From Ligustrum vulgare (Eukaryota > Streptophyta > Magnoliopsida > Lamiales > Oleaceae): a stretch of 64,000 nucleotides of DNA. Shown piece after piece: positions 1 through 13,471 of the stretch. The stretch is from positions 1,575,001 through 1,639,000 of the forward strand of contig OY743173.1 in assembly GCA_963555705.1 (NCBI GenBank), in the 5' to 3' direction. Within the stretch, counting starts at the first letter, position 1. Every line of letters begins with the position of its first letter. Under the pieces are notes generated by a model. That model ran no database searches. It saw nothing but the letters and a program-made list of their open reading frames with translations, and was not told the origin of the DNA. Made by a program: the position numbers and the translations under genes.

Positions 1-340
1 GTTTTATGACGTTACATAATTATTGGTGTTATCGCATTGTTATTTAGTATTTCAGTATTCTACTGTTTGGATTGACTTGTCGAGTTGCTGATTTCCTATT
101 TTAATCACACGGAGTTTGAGAAAAATATTTAGTGTTGTTACTTGTGTTGGCAATTCTTGTAGTCAAATTTCACATCACCTTTTAATTCATAGAAAAAGTT
201 ACAGGTTCATTAAAAGAATTAGGTTCTGATACTTTATCTATTACCAGTACATTAAACTTCAAATGTAATATGAATAGAAATTGTATACAAGTTGATGACT
301 TTGCAAATGCAAGCATTTTGATTTCAATTCTGAAAGTACA
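1..340. other. 3' flank of NAC gene, no gene seen
   Basis: AT-rich sequence downstream of the NAC stop codon on the minus strand. I see no coding region or clear repeat. A polyadenylation region for the NAC transcript should lie here, but no single signal stands out. Confidence 0.4.
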
Positions 341-3080
341 TTATGCATTGTAGTCATCACTGGATCTGGATGCATTTGAAGAGAACTCGGTAAGAACACT
401 AGAACCAGAACATACAGAAGAAGAAGAAGAATCCGAATCCGAATCCGAATCCTCGGACGATGTTTCAACCGTCGTGAAATCATGTAAACTGGAGCTACCA
501 ATGCCATCAGCATTGTTTCTTCTTTTGTCAAAAAATATATGACACAAAACCCAATTTCCAATTTGGGTCAAGGAATCCTGCAAAAGATTGATTATTATAG
601 AATCTTAAAATAATAAGACCCTCCAAACTAGAATTGCCTTATATATATAGATAGCATGACTAGATATTGTTAAGGATTAAGCCAAATTGCAAAATGTCCT
701 CAAGCCCCAAAGCCAATTTTATAAATTGGGCCTTCGATTATTAATTTTTCCCATTCGTGAGAGTTTTAAGAATTAAATCTGTTAATTTAACAAAAAAACA
801 ACAGCAAAATGTCATATTCAAAATATTTATATTACAATCCAATAACAAGGTCAAAGTTTTTTCAAAATAAACATGTAAATACTACCCACTTTGAAGTTCT
901 AGAGGCTAAAATATTGATCAATTTTTGTAATCTATTTGTTCAAACATTTCCAATTCTAACAATGTTATGGGTTGGGTAGTAAAAAAGGGTTTTGGCTAGT
1001 TAGGTTTGGGCAGTTAATTTGCCCAAATTTTCTAGAAAATCATATCAACGTAACATTGGACCCTCAATGTTTCGGGCATGATCGTATTCCCTATCCCCGG
1101 AGTACTAGGCCCTGTTTAGTGGCGACTAAAATTGAATTTTAATTAGTAGATTTTAAGTATGTTAGGATAGAATTTTTTTCATTGGACACCCAAACTGGAG
1201 ACCTTTTTGCCTGCAGGTTTTTGTAGGCTATTTGAAAAGATGTATAGGTTTTAACAAGTGGCAATTTTAATTGGAAGAAATAAGGCAGCATTTGAATTGC
1301 AAAATTTTCTATGGAAAAGAAATGATTTTCCCACTTTCTTTTGTTTGATTTGCAAGATTTTTCCTAGAATTCCATTTTCATTTTTGGATTTCACGCGCTG
1401 ATTTGTCCTCTTTTTAAGGAATTCCTTTTCCTAGCAATGTAGTAGAATTGATTTTCTAGGCAAAATCTTTATCAATTTTCGTCCTGTTTGATCAATTATG
1501 TTGTCGTTAATTGATTTATTTATTTTTTCAAAAATTAACATTATTATTATCAAGTACAAATGTATGAAAATTTTTAAAAAATATATTTTTTGATTAAAAT
1601 AACTAAATTTTGCTTTATTTGTCATGAAAAATAACGTCAATCAAACAACAAAAGTTGAAAAATTTCTCACTTTTTCCACATAGAAAATTAAACCAATCAA
1701 ACACATAAAGCATTTAATTCCTAGAAATTCAATTCCATTGAATTCAATTCCTTAGAATTTATTTTCTTTTCACCCAAATTTCACGCTCGCTATCAAACGG
1801 AGCCTAAATGTTAGATAGTACCGCAAATAGGAAGAAAAAACATATGTCAATGTATAAATATTAGAATTTCTAGTCAAAGGTTGTTGGCTGTATAAACACT
1901 GATCCCTCCTACTAAGTGGACAGAGATGTGACCTTCTATGGCTTGTGTGCAACCTATTATAAACCAAAAAAAAAAAAAAGATTTCCCGAACAAATACTTT
2001 GATAGAAGTTCATGAAATTTGTGATAGAAAAATTGTGGATCTTATGATATATGTAGTTAAATTTAAGTGTTGACTTTAACTTGGATTATAATATGAATTT
2101 TAATACCTGGGGCTATATATAGGTAAGCACCTTTAGCTTAGGCGAGGCGGAGCCACCCTCCTAAAATTAACTTTGTTATGTTGCTATCTTCATTTTCAAT
2201 AAACGTACAACCTAGCTATAGTAGTCTATCACAAACCTTGAATTAATTAATGTGAGAAAAATATTAGCAACACCTAAAACATGTGTATGTCATCTATATA
2301 TTCTTGATCCCAGAATACACACTAAAATGTTCCATATGTAATATTGGGTATCCATGAATCACAGTAAAAATTACCTGAGAATTTATCCTCTGTGTGTTTC
2401 CCACACGGGCAATGTGATATTCGTGCATGACCCAATCAGTTCTTGAATTATCTTGCGAGTTCTTTCCCTTATAGAATAGGAACGTCTTCTTAATTCCCAC
2501 TATTGGCATCCATTTCGAACACGTTATTTGTTTGTCTAACCCAATCGCCTTCCAGTAACCAGAACTAGTCACTCGACTCATCGGGTTTCCATTTTCCTTG
2601 TTGCTGAACAAGTACTTGTCCTGCTCCGAATCATCTGCATATATTATATAGAGCGTGTTTGGTATTGTTTAAAAAATGTTTTTTTTGAAATAAATAGTGA
2701 TTTTTAGGAGAATGAATGGTTGAAATTTGATTGAAAAGTCAAATATTGTGGGTTTAACTTTTAATGAACGGTGAGATTTAATATTGTAGAAAAAAATGAA
2801 ATTTTTAATGAATTTCAAACGATGGCATGGTAAAGTTTGCCAATTAGCTATAATACACTTGCTAGACATCACGTACGAGAAACGACAAACCTGGCAATTC
2901 ACACGGGTCAAATTCGCAAATGCAGATTTCTGGAATTACTGAAGCTGGCAAAGGAATTGAAAATATTTTACGCGCCAAGTACTGGAAAACTATCTCTTCA
3001 TCAGTAGGCTCGAACCGAAACCCTAGTGGCAATTTACTCACTCCATCTTTAACAAAATTCAGCTTGTCTCTTGCAGACAT
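341..3080 (-). CDS. NAC-domain transcription factor, NAC083/VNI2-like, three exons
   Basis: Exons on the minus strand are 3080-2891, 2634-2375 and 577-341 (stop). Each intron has GT-AG ends and the joins keep frame, giving 228 aa. All NAC subdomains are visible: A (LPLGFRFEPTDEE, about residues 17-29), B/C (SGYWKAIGLDK, about 88-98), D (GIKKTFLFYKGK, RTDWVMHEY) and E (NWVLCHIF at the start of exon 3). The product should be a nuclear DNA-binding regulator that dimerises through the NAC domain. The spacing and the motif PLPASVIPE resemble Arabidopsis NAC083/VNI2, a xylem and senescence regulator; that assignment is by recollection. The tail after subdomain E is short (about 60 aa) and rich in Ser and Asp, a plausible activation region. 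Unusual residues are Glu for the common His in GFRF-x-PTDEE and His for Arg in VLCRIF. Intron 2 is about 1.8 kb and holds transposon remnants, so expression could be affected, but no stop interrupts the exons. Confidence 0.88.
1106..1806. mobile_element. TIR DNA transposon remnant in NAC intron 2
   Basis: The left end TAGGCCCTGTTTAGTGGCGA and the reverse complement of the right end, TAGGCTCCGTTTGATAGCGA, match at roughly 14 of 20 positions. The interior is AT-rich without a transposase. The ends look like a non-autonomous hAT or Harbinger element. No clean target duplication is visible, so class and exact limits are uncertain. Confidence 0.4.
2650..2825. repeat. Dispersed AT-rich repeat in NAC intron 1
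   Basis: The stretch beginning TTTGGTATTGTTTAAAAAAT has relatives near 4355 (TGTTTAAAAAGATTATTTGA) and near 21520 (TTGTTTGGTATTCATTAAAA). It looks like a truncated MITE family. No terminal repeats or target duplication could be fixed. Confidence 0.35.
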
Positions 3081-3117
3081 TCTAGGCTATTCAATTGATC
3101 CCTCTCTGTGTGACTTT

Positions 3118-3118
<1 letters not shown>

Positions 3119-3157
<39 letters not shown>

Positions 3158-3163
3158 AGAGAG
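3119..3163. repeat. (GT)n(GA)n microsatellite in NAC 5' UTR
   Basis: About eight GT units followed by about fourteen GA units (with one AAAG interruption). It lies between the NAC start codon and the proposed TATA box, so the transcript leader would contain a CT/AC tract. Such tracts are common in plant 5' leaders. Confidence 0.8.
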
Positions 3164-3197
3164 TTGAAACATGCAAGAGGGTTTTCCTTGGAGATGG

Positions 3198-3207
3198 CTT
3201 TTTATAG
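3198..3207 (-). promoter_or_regulatory. TATA box of NAC gene
   Basis: On the minus strand the sequence reads CTATAAAAAG, a good plant TATA box about 118 bases upstream of the ATG. Transcription would start near 3170, just outside the microsatellite. Confidence 0.55.
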
Positions 3208-3778
3208 TAATGATAGGGTTTCTATTTCTTCTAGTTAAATGTTTCATTGGCCAAAAACTTTGCAACACGCCACTACTTGCTCACCAAACTTATTAAAGCG
3301 TCTCGTTAGCCACTCAACTTTCCTTTATCATTGTCCATTACTCACCCGGTGGACGCCGTTTGATTTAATGCTGACATGGAGGATGGAAATATGATCTAGC
3401 CAGTTAACTCCTTCCAAATGTTTAATAAGTTTGCCAACTCAACACCATGTCATCGCCACATCGACACTACCCTTTACCTCAAATGAGTCTATTACCAATT
3501 AAAATTTTAAAACACAAACCTTAAACATGAATTATCCAAAATTCCCAAATCAACTATCGAAGCTCCATTTTCAAATCCCGGAAATTAAGTCGATATTCGA
3601 AACCCTAATCCACAAATCTAGAAAATCAATTATTGAAGCTCAATCCTGCCGTTGTTTTGATTTATTAAAAAAATCATTTCCTTAAAGAGTTTCTCTTGGG
3701 GAATAACAATTTTTCCAGAGAAGTTCCAGTCTTTAACAAATCTTAGCAACTGTGTTTTTCTTGATTTAAGCATAAATA

Positions 3779-3982
3779 GTTTTGGAGGGAGTAATTCTAG
3801 AGGGAAATTAATTTTAAACATTTTAAAGTGACATTGTGATGTGTCACTTTTTTATTGGGTGATGATTCATTTAGTGATAACTTCATTATTTAATGCACAT
3901 CATCCAATGAGAAATTGACATATCACAATGTCACTTTAAAATGTTGAAAATGAATATCTCTTTAGAATTATTGTTTTGGAGG
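3779..3982. mobile_element. Mutator-like MITE, 184 bp, 10-bp target duplication
   Basis: The element occupies 3789-3972. Its arms begin TAATTCTAGAGGGA (left) and TAATTCTAAAGAGA (reverse complement of right), then share ATTTTAAAGTGACATTGTGA exactly. It can fold into one long hairpin. It is flanked by GTTTTGGAGG at 3779-3788 and again at 3973-3982. A 9-10 bp duplication points to the Mutator superfamily. There is no coding capacity. Confidence 0.72.
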
Positions 3983-5154
3983 AGATATAAAAGATATTTT
4001 TGGGCGATTGGTGCAGGTGAAATTTCTCTTGTTGCGTATAAATTCATAGACTAAAGGGCTATCCAACTGCCCAACATTACACGGTTGGGCTTGAGTTTCT
4101 ACAATTTCTTCGGTCCATATTGCCCGTGGAAATTTCCAGGATGACAAGTTTGAGATTGAAGTCGTGTTCAGTTGATGAAATGGAGTTGACTTGGTACTTG
4201 CCAAATCACATTTCCGTCCTCCATGTGAGCATTAAATGAAACGACATCCACCCGGTGAGTATGAACAAAAACGTAGCAAAATTCGATGGCGAATGGAATG
4301 GTTTCGTAAGTTTGGTGAGTAAACTGAAACATGGTGTAAAGTTCGGTGGCATATTTGATGTTGTTTAAAAAGATTATTTGAAATGAATAGTAATTTTTAG
4401 GAGAATGTGTAGTTAAAAAAAAAATAAGAAGTCTTTTATGAGTTTATATATAATATTATTTTATGATAAATGTGTGGTTCACAAGAAGAGAGAAATAGAA
4501 ATGTGTCAAAAATTTAGAGAGAGCAAAAAAGGGGCTAAACTTGCCCATTCTCGCAGCATGTTTTACTGATATAAGAAATAAATAAAGTACAATTTAGGAG
4601 GGAATCGAGGCTCATCTCAATAACTACAAGCTTAAATATTTGACAGATCATGATCGATGTCTAGCTTTTTGCCATTTGAGGATTGACATAAATTATTCCA
4701 TTAATTTAAATAAATAAAAAGAAAGAAACACTTTATATATATATATGTAGAAACACACACATGACATGACTCACGCTTCTATAAAGGTTGCTTCAGTGGC
4801 ACAATTTCTATAAAATCTTTTTATTACTTTGATTTTCTTATTGGTCATATTTTCTAGACAAAAAGTCAAGATTTACTTCATGGAGAAGTAATTATGAAAA
4901 TAAAGTTTGACAAAATAACTTGAAAGTGGACTTTACTTTTAGGTAGGCACATCCAAACATGCAACCAATGATTTAGCTTTTGTTTGGTAATAGTATTATA
5001 GTGATTTATAAACTAATTTATTTATAATTTTGAGGTAAAATATGTGGTTCAAAAATAGAGAAGGAAAATGTATGTGATTAAAAATTAAAAAGTAATTAAG
5101 AAAATTATGTGATTTATAAACTTATTTTATACCGTTTACGAAACAGAGACTTAT
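3983..5154. other. Intergenic, MITE fragments only
   Basis: No gene seen. Around 4355-4450 and 4985-5140 there are AT-rich pieces with the phrases GTGTGGTT and TTTATAAACT that recur near 12700, suggesting decayed copies of a common MITE. A short (TA)n run lies near 4735. Confidence 0.35.
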
Positions 5155-5662
5155 GTGGCGTTCTGTTTGTATTTTATTTTGTATTTTCATTTTCGAAAAT
5201 GTTTTGTATTTCCTGTTTTCATTTTTGTTTTCAAATTTGCTGAAAACGCGTTTGGTTTGTCATTTCTGAAAACTGTTTTTGAAAATGAAAAGCTGGAAAA
5301 CACGTTCTGTTTGAAATTTTGCAGAATACTACATAAACTATTTTTAATTAATTTGCTTGCAGAATACTACTAATTCAAACTCAAATTTCATTTCACAATA
5401 CACTGAAACATGGTTACATGCAACACACTAATGTGAGCATTAAGAGTCTATATTAACACAGTTTGGTCATGTTCGAGATTTGAAAAAACTCTACTTCTAT
5501 TAAAATTCAGAAAATGTAAGTTCTTTCAAAACCACCAGAGTCCATTTATCAGTGCATTTTTTGAAATATAATAACAAGAATTCTCACTTAATTTTTTTTT
5601 TAATGTTGATATTGAATTCAATAAAACTTTATTTAAACTTAGTTTCAAGTTAGGATAATTCT

Positions 5663-5696
<34 letters not shown>

Positions 5697-6023
5697 ATTT
5701 AAGCTTAGTTCCAAGTTAGGATAATTCTAAAAAAAAGTAATAAATAAATAAAAAAAATAAAAACTTTATATTAAATTTAGTTCTAAGTTAAGATAATTCT
5801 TTATTAAAAAAAAAAAAAAAAAATCCCAAAACGCGTTTTCCTCGTTTTGGACATTTTTTGTCGAAATACACACAAAACGCCCAAAACGTTTTGCGTTTTG
5901 TGTACAAATTTTTTTTTTTTGTTTCCCAAAATGCGTTTTCGAAAATTGTAAAGAGAACGCGTTTTAGCGTTTTTGAAAATAAAAACAGAAAACGACCTCA
6001 AAACAGCAAAGAGAACAGGGGCT
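5155..6023. mobile_element. 0.87-kb TIR repeat, copy A
   Basis: It begins GTGGCGTTCTGTTTGTATTT and ends GAACAGGGGCT. The outer 100-130 bases on each side are degenerate inverted repeats rich in TTTTCGAAAA and AACGCGTTTT. A close copy lies at 18432-19280. Inside are three short direct repeats containing CAAGTTAGGATAATTCT separated by poly-A tracts. No transposase is present, so it is non-autonomous. The target duplication is not clear and the superfamily (hAT or Mutator) is unresolved. Confidence 0.68.
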
Positions 6024-6527
6024 TAATTTCTCAAATCTTTATTGAATTGAATGAATTAGCTAGCTTTACAATCTAACCCTTTAAATTATGGATCTCTGAC
6101 ATCTAAAAATTAAGTTGTCTTTAATTAAGTGAGATGCACTTTCACTTACAGAGTTGAATTTAATTATTTTTGGTTCCAAAAAAGAGAAATAAAAAGTTCT
6201 ATACATACTCCAAAAGCAAAGAAAATCTGTCAAAAGATACAAGAGTTGAAGAAGATTGCCACTGCCTTGATAGGTGCTTTCCTTAGTCGAGAAGATGCTG
6301 CTTCATTCTAGTTGAAATAGAAGTCATAAAGTCAGCTTAACAAACTAAGTTATTAATCTACTACATGAATTATAATTATTTTTTTCCCTGCAATGCGTGT
6401 CTACCTCATTATGACTTTACCCTCGTCATTAGCCCTATTTTCGACGTCACATCATGTTTACAGGTGTATCCTTCAACATTCTAAAACAACCATCATTAAC
6501 GGTATCTAAACCCATACATACTTTCCC
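6024..6527. other. Intergenic, no gene seen
   Basis: AT-rich sequence with a short open frame near 6129-6311 that has no recognisable domain and is judged spurious. Nothing else is supported. Confidence 0.35.
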
Positions 6528-6707
6528 GGGGACATGACGCAACGATAAAGTGTGAACCTTGTGATGACGATGCCCGTAAGGTAACTTATTCGATTTCTAA
6601 CTCTGTATTATAAATCTCGCGATTTATCTTCTCTACATGACCTCAGGGTAGGAGTTGTGAGGACGCTCTCTATGTGGCCTTATCCAAAAAATAAAATAAA
6701 ATAAAAC
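6528..6707 (+). mobile_element. tRNA-derived SINE, about 180 bp
   Basis: It starts GGGACATGACGCAACGATA, which fits an RNA polymerase III A box (TGACGCAACGA). About 55 bases on it has a B-box-like ATTCGATTTC. It ends in an A-rich tail (AAAAAATAAAATAAAATAAA). Imperfect target duplications flank it: ACATACTTT at 6516-6524 and ACGTACTTT at 6708-6716. The structure is that of a plant tRNA-type SINE moved by LINE enzymes. Confidence 0.7.
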
Positions 6708-7221
6708 ACGTACTTTTTTCCTTTCCTGAGCCCACCTTGTGACCACCACCTTGTGACCATAACAAAAAGATGAATGCATGATGACTTTTAAGAGAGAAAA
6801 ACTAAGATACCATTCGTGGTAGTCATGTCAGGTACTTACCAAATACCAACCGATGAAACGCATGTAATAAAGATATAGGGAAAATATCTTCGGTGAAATT
6901 GCAAAAACTCATATTCCTGAAGAAATATCACATATAGACTGGGCATGGCTCTGGACTTTTAGTGTGTTTGGCACAAGTTATAACTTAAACTCGTCAAATG
7001 TACATTTTATCTACACATTTTGAAGAATCCACAACTTAGTAACCACTTATTATCTACATATTCCATAGAAACCACAACTTATAAGTACTTAAAAGCTCTG
7101 CCAAACATTCTTGTACATAAAACGCATACCAAATACTTGACAATGTTAAACCTTTTCAGATTCATCTCTTTACATTTATCAGATTTTTCTCTTCCATCTA
7201 ATTTACAGTATTACTCGACTG
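6708..7221. other. Intergenic downstream of DHHC gene
   Basis: No gene seen. This is the 3' flank of the S-acyltransferase gene on the minus strand and should contain its terminator. Confidence 0.35.
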
Positions 7222-10192
7222 CTATTGCTCATTTTCCGTGACAAAGTCATCGTCGCTATTGGCATGATGAATCTGATTCGATCTCAAATCAATTGGCGTT
7301 TCAAGCTGATCATGTTGGCTATCCCAGCTCCCACTTCTCCTTCCCCAACTACACCCAGTACTTCTTCTGCTTAGGCCCGGAGAGACAACATTGAGTTCAC
7401 CATCTTTGTCCATGTCATTGTCAAGTCTAAGTTGTCCTTTATATTGACTTTCACCACTCGTAGGCTCATCCCACACAGGCTTTCTCCCAGTTTCTACATC
7501 ATCCTTTGCCATTCCTGCGCGGGGATCATGAAAACTGCCGCCTACTGACTGAGATGGTATCACAGATTCTTTACGTATCTTTGCTCGGAATTTGTTCTTC
7601 GATGGTGGAATACTAGTGCAGAAAATCTCCACGAAGTTTCGAACCACTCCTTTACTGTAGGGGTTGGTCAGTCTATCATATCGGTACCTAAAGTTCTCAT
7701 ACGTTGACTGCAATACAAAATAAAATAAAATAAAATAACTGAGAACGAATCACGGGAAATAAAAGCAATTCAAGTCCTCCTTCCACTAAATAATCAAATA
7801 CATTGAATAAAATGTCATAAAACAATTTTTTAAAATTCTAAATCAAAAGTGCTTTTCAATTTTCTATTTTGAGAAACAATTTTTTAGAACGACAAAGTAC
7901 ACAAGTCTTCTGCAATCTTGAAACAGGCTCTCAAAATGGAAAATGGAAAATGGAAAATTGAAAATGAACTCAAAATTCAAAATTGAAACGCAAACTGAAC
8001 GGGGACCAAGTTTTTGAACAAAAAGTCACAAAAAGAAAGTAACTTCTGAAAAACCTAAAACATGTATGGCAAACAAGTTACATAATGTAACTTTTAAGCT
8101 TAGATATATGTTGGGATAAGCTTATTATTTTAAATGAATAGCCAAACAAACACATTCCATAATGTTACTAAGAGAGGTTTAAACTAATTTTGATATTTTT
8201 TTAGCTAACAGCATCGATAAATTCCCCATCTTTTTTACTCCAAAGCATCAACGCATTAAGAGTCTCGAACAGAAGTATGCAATACACAAAAGAAATTAAT
8301 CACAAAATGATATGTTACCTGGTTTGAAGCGATGAGGTAAATATGGAAAACCGACAGGCCACCAACAAACCAGAGTGATAAAAAAGTATAAATGATAAGT
8401 GCAATGAGGGCCGGGGTCTTAATCATTGCTTCCCATATTGAGGTCTTCTCAATATCCATTGTCCTTTTAATATAGAACCAGCAAAATCCGTGAATATATA
8501 AGCAAAGAAGAGTTGTCGAGAAGACGAACATGAAGTAGAACCGATAGTTTCTCTGCACCCATAATCATTAAATAATTCAGAGTTAAATAATATCTACATG
8601 TTATTGATTGCTAATTCATAAATAAGAAATTTAAAACAAAGAATTTGTAAAACTAAAAAATCGGTTCATTTTTTATAAGAATCATATAATCATGATCACT
8701 TAGTAAAATTCTCACAAGTGTAATAAGGATTTTACGGAAATTTTCTTCACTGCATTAAGATGAAAAGGCATGAAGCCATACACATAAACAAGTAAATTTT
8801 GTCAAACTAATATGATTATCTGTCATTACTATTCCGGGTGGGTCGTGGGGGGTGGGGGAGCCAAAAGTTCCGATCATGGCACAGCATATAGCCTCAATAC
8901 TCCATTTTCTTTTCTCTTCTCTAGATTTCCGAGTTTACAACAGAAAAACTTAGGCAATTCTACTTCACTAATGACTAACGTAAACAATTCCGTACTACTT
9001 GATATTCTAACCAACTTTGAACAAAATAGAAAGAGCTCTGCAAATATATCATGAATACCAATGAATCAAACCAAAAATTTGAAGCGAGATTAGAGCCACG
9101 GACGAAGAATCCTACATTCATAAGCAAAAATACTCACAGGCTATGTTGCTCAAACTCGGGTATAAGTACATATCTAAGCGTCGGGCCCTTTTTTTTTTTC
9201 CTCCATAATCTAGGTTACGGAGGGGACACGACTAAAAAGGATACAAAATTTTGACATGGGTGCATGAATACGTCTTATAAACTTCAAATTACTTCAGAAA
9301 TTTATATATTGTTAATTATAGATGCATTTCTTGGAAATATAAAAGATTTTCTTTTGATTTAAAATCGCATAAAGTATCATGTTTTGGTTTAAAGAATATG
9401 AAAAAGATCACACCCTTATTCCATATCCGTGTGTCTGACACGGATACTTTATCAAAAAAATGGAGAGTCCAAGCAACAAGCTCACAGGAAGGACCCAGTT
9501 GTTAGTATGAAATATATAAAATTTATTCTTGTGAGGTAGAAAAATAGATAATCTAGCATCGTATTGAATTAACACGGTCTAAAAAGAATAGACATAGTGT
9601 TTGTTTCACTGAGCATAGAAAACTAACTTGTAAGTGTACTTTTAATAGATTTTTTTTTTTATTCGTCAAAGTTGAAAAAAAGTAACTTACTTTGTTTAAA
9701 GTAACTCCTAACAAGTTAAATACATTAATTGTCACTAAACTTTAATGTTGGTTACTACTTAATCACTGAACTTCAAAATATAACCAACACATCACTCAAC
9801 TTTACTTAATGTTTCTGATCCATCACTCAACTCAATTCCGTCTCTCTCCCATCACGGAATTGTCTTACGTGTCTAACAAACTTCCACGTGGCGCCACGTA
9901 AATTACACATCATCACTGGCCACTTTTCTTATGGACTGAATTTCAGCATCTTCACAACCCAAAGGACCTGATTAAAATTATTCTATTCCTGGCTAACAAT
10001 AATAAAGCTTCAGCCATTGACTAAAAACTTAAGCGTTTCTCTTACCGTATGGTTTCTCCATAACAAAGCTTCAACTTTACTTTACTCGTTTCGAGGAAGA
10101 TTGAGAATTTCTTAACAGTTGTTACGACTTCCTCTTACCCTATGATTTCTCCATAAAAAATCACCAACAACCCTTCCATCTATGCACTTCTA

Positions 10193-10236
<44 letters not shown>

Positions 10237-13200
10237 TGTGTGTGTGTAGAAAATGCAAGCAGGGAGAAATGGGAAATTAGCGCTTGACGTCCCAAACATA
10301 TTCATACAGTAAATCACCCTCTGTTTCAGTGACCGATAAAGTTTCGTAGTATAGTAAGTGGGGTTGTGATGATGCTTCTTCAATCTTCTAAGCTTTTGAA
10401 TCAGGCAAAGAGATAACCCGACCCTTATCTTGGCTGGAGAGCGTAGATGACGCCCATGTCCAGCGATTTGTAGCCACCGCGCGACTGCCGTTCTCTTGTC
10501 TAATCTTAAACAGATTTGACTTCTGAGCCTACAAAATATTTCTAGCACAATTATTTATCTCTTTTTCTTTTGCATGGATTTATTTCTCACCTGTTTAAAG
10601 CAATATCATTTACCATTAGCGCCATGAGATTCTTCTCCAAGAATTATCAGGAAATTGCAACTTTGGTCCTTTGGTTTGTGAAGATGATGATGTTCGGTCC
10701 CTAAGAAAATAGGCTTATGATGATGTGTTTATGATGTGGTGCCACGTGGAAATCCATTAGCCACGTAGGACATTCTGTGACCGAAAGGAGAGGGAGTTGA
10801 GTTGAGTGATGTATGGGCATTAAGTAAAGTTGAGTAATGAGTTAGTTACGTTTTGAAGTTTAGTGATTGAATAGGAACCAACCCTAAAGTTCAGTGACCA
10901 TTAATGTATGTAACTCTAATGCCTAACTTATTGTAAAAATAAGTAACTATTAGTGATTAACTGATATATACAAATATATTTGGAATAAAAGTTACATAAA
11001 GGCAAGTTTGACTTTCTTTTAAGTTCAACATATATGTTTTATAGCTGGTAGTTTGTGGGGGAGGGGTTGGGTTGATTTTTTTTTTTTTTTTTTTTTTTTG
11101 GGTAGAATTAGATTAAGGGTGTTTTATTCAATGCGGATTTTGAAAGACTTTAAAAAATTTAAAGGATTTGAAAAGTTTGGATGTATTCAATTTAGATTTT
11201 ATAAACTCAATAAAAATCTTGAGGTATTTAATATAGATTTTAATGAACTTTCTAAAAGTCCATAAAAATCATAGTGTACTACATAAAGATTAAAAGCCCT
11301 TTGTTATTCAAAATTTCAATGATTTTTAAAGACTCCTACAAAATTTTCTATGTACTAGCTACTAAACAGAAAGTACAACCACAAAATCTCTTAATTTATC
11401 TCTCATTAACCTCCAAGATTTTGAAAGACTTTCAAAACAATATTCTTTTAAATTATAATTTTATTTCTTCTATATTTTTATTCAGTCTTTCATGTTATTT
11501 TTAACAACCTTAAATCTACGACTAAACAAATCGTTATTTTTCTTCCCTTCAACTTGTTATATTTTTTCTTTATATTTTGGTTCTCTTCTTTTTTATCGTT
11601 TTCATTAATTTTTTTATGAAAAAAATAAGTCCTTAAATTTTTTTTTGAAAATTTTTGGAAGTCTACGAAAATCCTTTAAATAAAAGTCTGTAAAAGTCTT
11701 TGAAAGTTTATACAAATCTATAAAAGTCAATAAAATCCAATGAAATCAATTAAAAAAAGCCATCTAAAAAAAATCTTTAAATATCTTTAAGAATCTACAT
11801 TAAATAAACCCCCCTAAGTACATCAAAAGATACAATTGAGAGCAAGTATACTTACCAATCCAATGCATTGTCCAACCCACGGGCAGTGATGGTCAAACCG
11901 TTCAACACAATTGTTGCAAATTGAACAGTGTGAACACCGTGGAGGCCTATATAGCATACAAGTGTCGCAATATTTAATCTTCACGGTTATTCCATTGATC
12001 ACTACATCTTTCGTACGAGGAAAACGTGATGTTTGACCAGGCCCAAGTTCCATACTACCTCCATAACTTTCTATTTCAGGTGGGCAATCATTGCGAGGTA
12101 TAATACCAGGATCTCGTCCGGAAGTCAGTAGAAGAATGACTAAATCCTGCAGCAACACAGTAACCACATATAAATATATCCATCTTGTTTATCCAATAAT
12201 AAATAGAACACAAAACCCAACATTAACTGTTTCATCAGAATGCACTTCGATATTTCATATTTATATTTCAGCCTTTATTTGATTCTTAATTGTTGCTAAA
12301 CATGTCAAGGCTGATTTGATCTTTTCCTTCTTTTCTGATGACTTTTTCCCAACCTTTGTTAAACGAGATTCAGCCAAAAAAGGGCAGTAATAAAAATCTG
12401 TGTTCCTTCAACTACGGGAATTGCACATAAATAGGGTGCATTCGAGGCAACTCTAAAAAATCCTCTCATTTATATTTCACCCTATTTGAATAAGGTTTAT
12501 TTATACTTTGAGCTGAGCATGAACAAAACTTTTTGATGAGTGAAATCTAACCAAAACTCAATTTTATTATTTAATTTACATTCTATCTGATACTCATTGG
12601 CTATTTTAATATAGTAATATGTGGCATTGAAATTTTTTATTTTTTATTTTGCTGGGGGGGGGGGGGGGGGGGGTGATTGCAAGCTTAAAATTGTGCTCAA
12701 GTTCAGCTTGATTTTTTTAGGTGAAATGTGTGGTTAAAAATGGTTTCGAAAAAATGTGTAGTTAAAAAGTGGTTTGAGAAATTATGTTGTTTATAATTTG
12801 TAATCATTGCGTTAAAGAACCGAGAGTTGATTATGAGTTGGTCGAGCCTATTTTCAGCCATCCACACTGGAGAGTTAGCAGCAGTCATCTCCTTCAAGAA
12901 TATAAAAACAGGAAGTATCAAAAGTAGAAGAGAAAGTTCAAGCCTATCAAAGTGGATGACACATGGATAAAAGTTGTTGGTCCTACGGAATGTGTGGATA
13001 AAAAATAACGTTTGACCAGCTTATAAGTTTGAAAAAAGCATAGAAAAACAAGAACTAAAAGGTTGGGGAATTAGAGACATTAGAAATTTGCGTGCGAACC
13101 TGCCATTTCCATAATCCACAATTACTAAGATGTTCTCATACAATATGCATTTCCAACTATACTACTGAGTTTACTATACATCGGCATTGACCTGAGTTTT

Positions 13201-13414
13201 GATAAAATTAATTGATATCTAATTTAAGATTCCTAAGAACACAACCATGAGTCATTGCTAAAGAGAAAAACCGATGGTATGTCCATATCAAAGCAATAAG
13301 TCAAAAATCACATAGTACTAGATAACGTTCAAATTGTTAATTGTATAAAGAACTGAATATATTAACTTAATACGTATTCAGAAAAATATAACAGTAGATT
13401 TCACATCCTAGGTT

Positions 13415-13471
<57 letters not shown>

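Noticed and set aside
10180..10548. 122-aa minus-strand frame with Thr/His tail
   Set aside because: The tail is the GT microsatellite and the rest shows no motif; it lies inside a TIR element in an intron.
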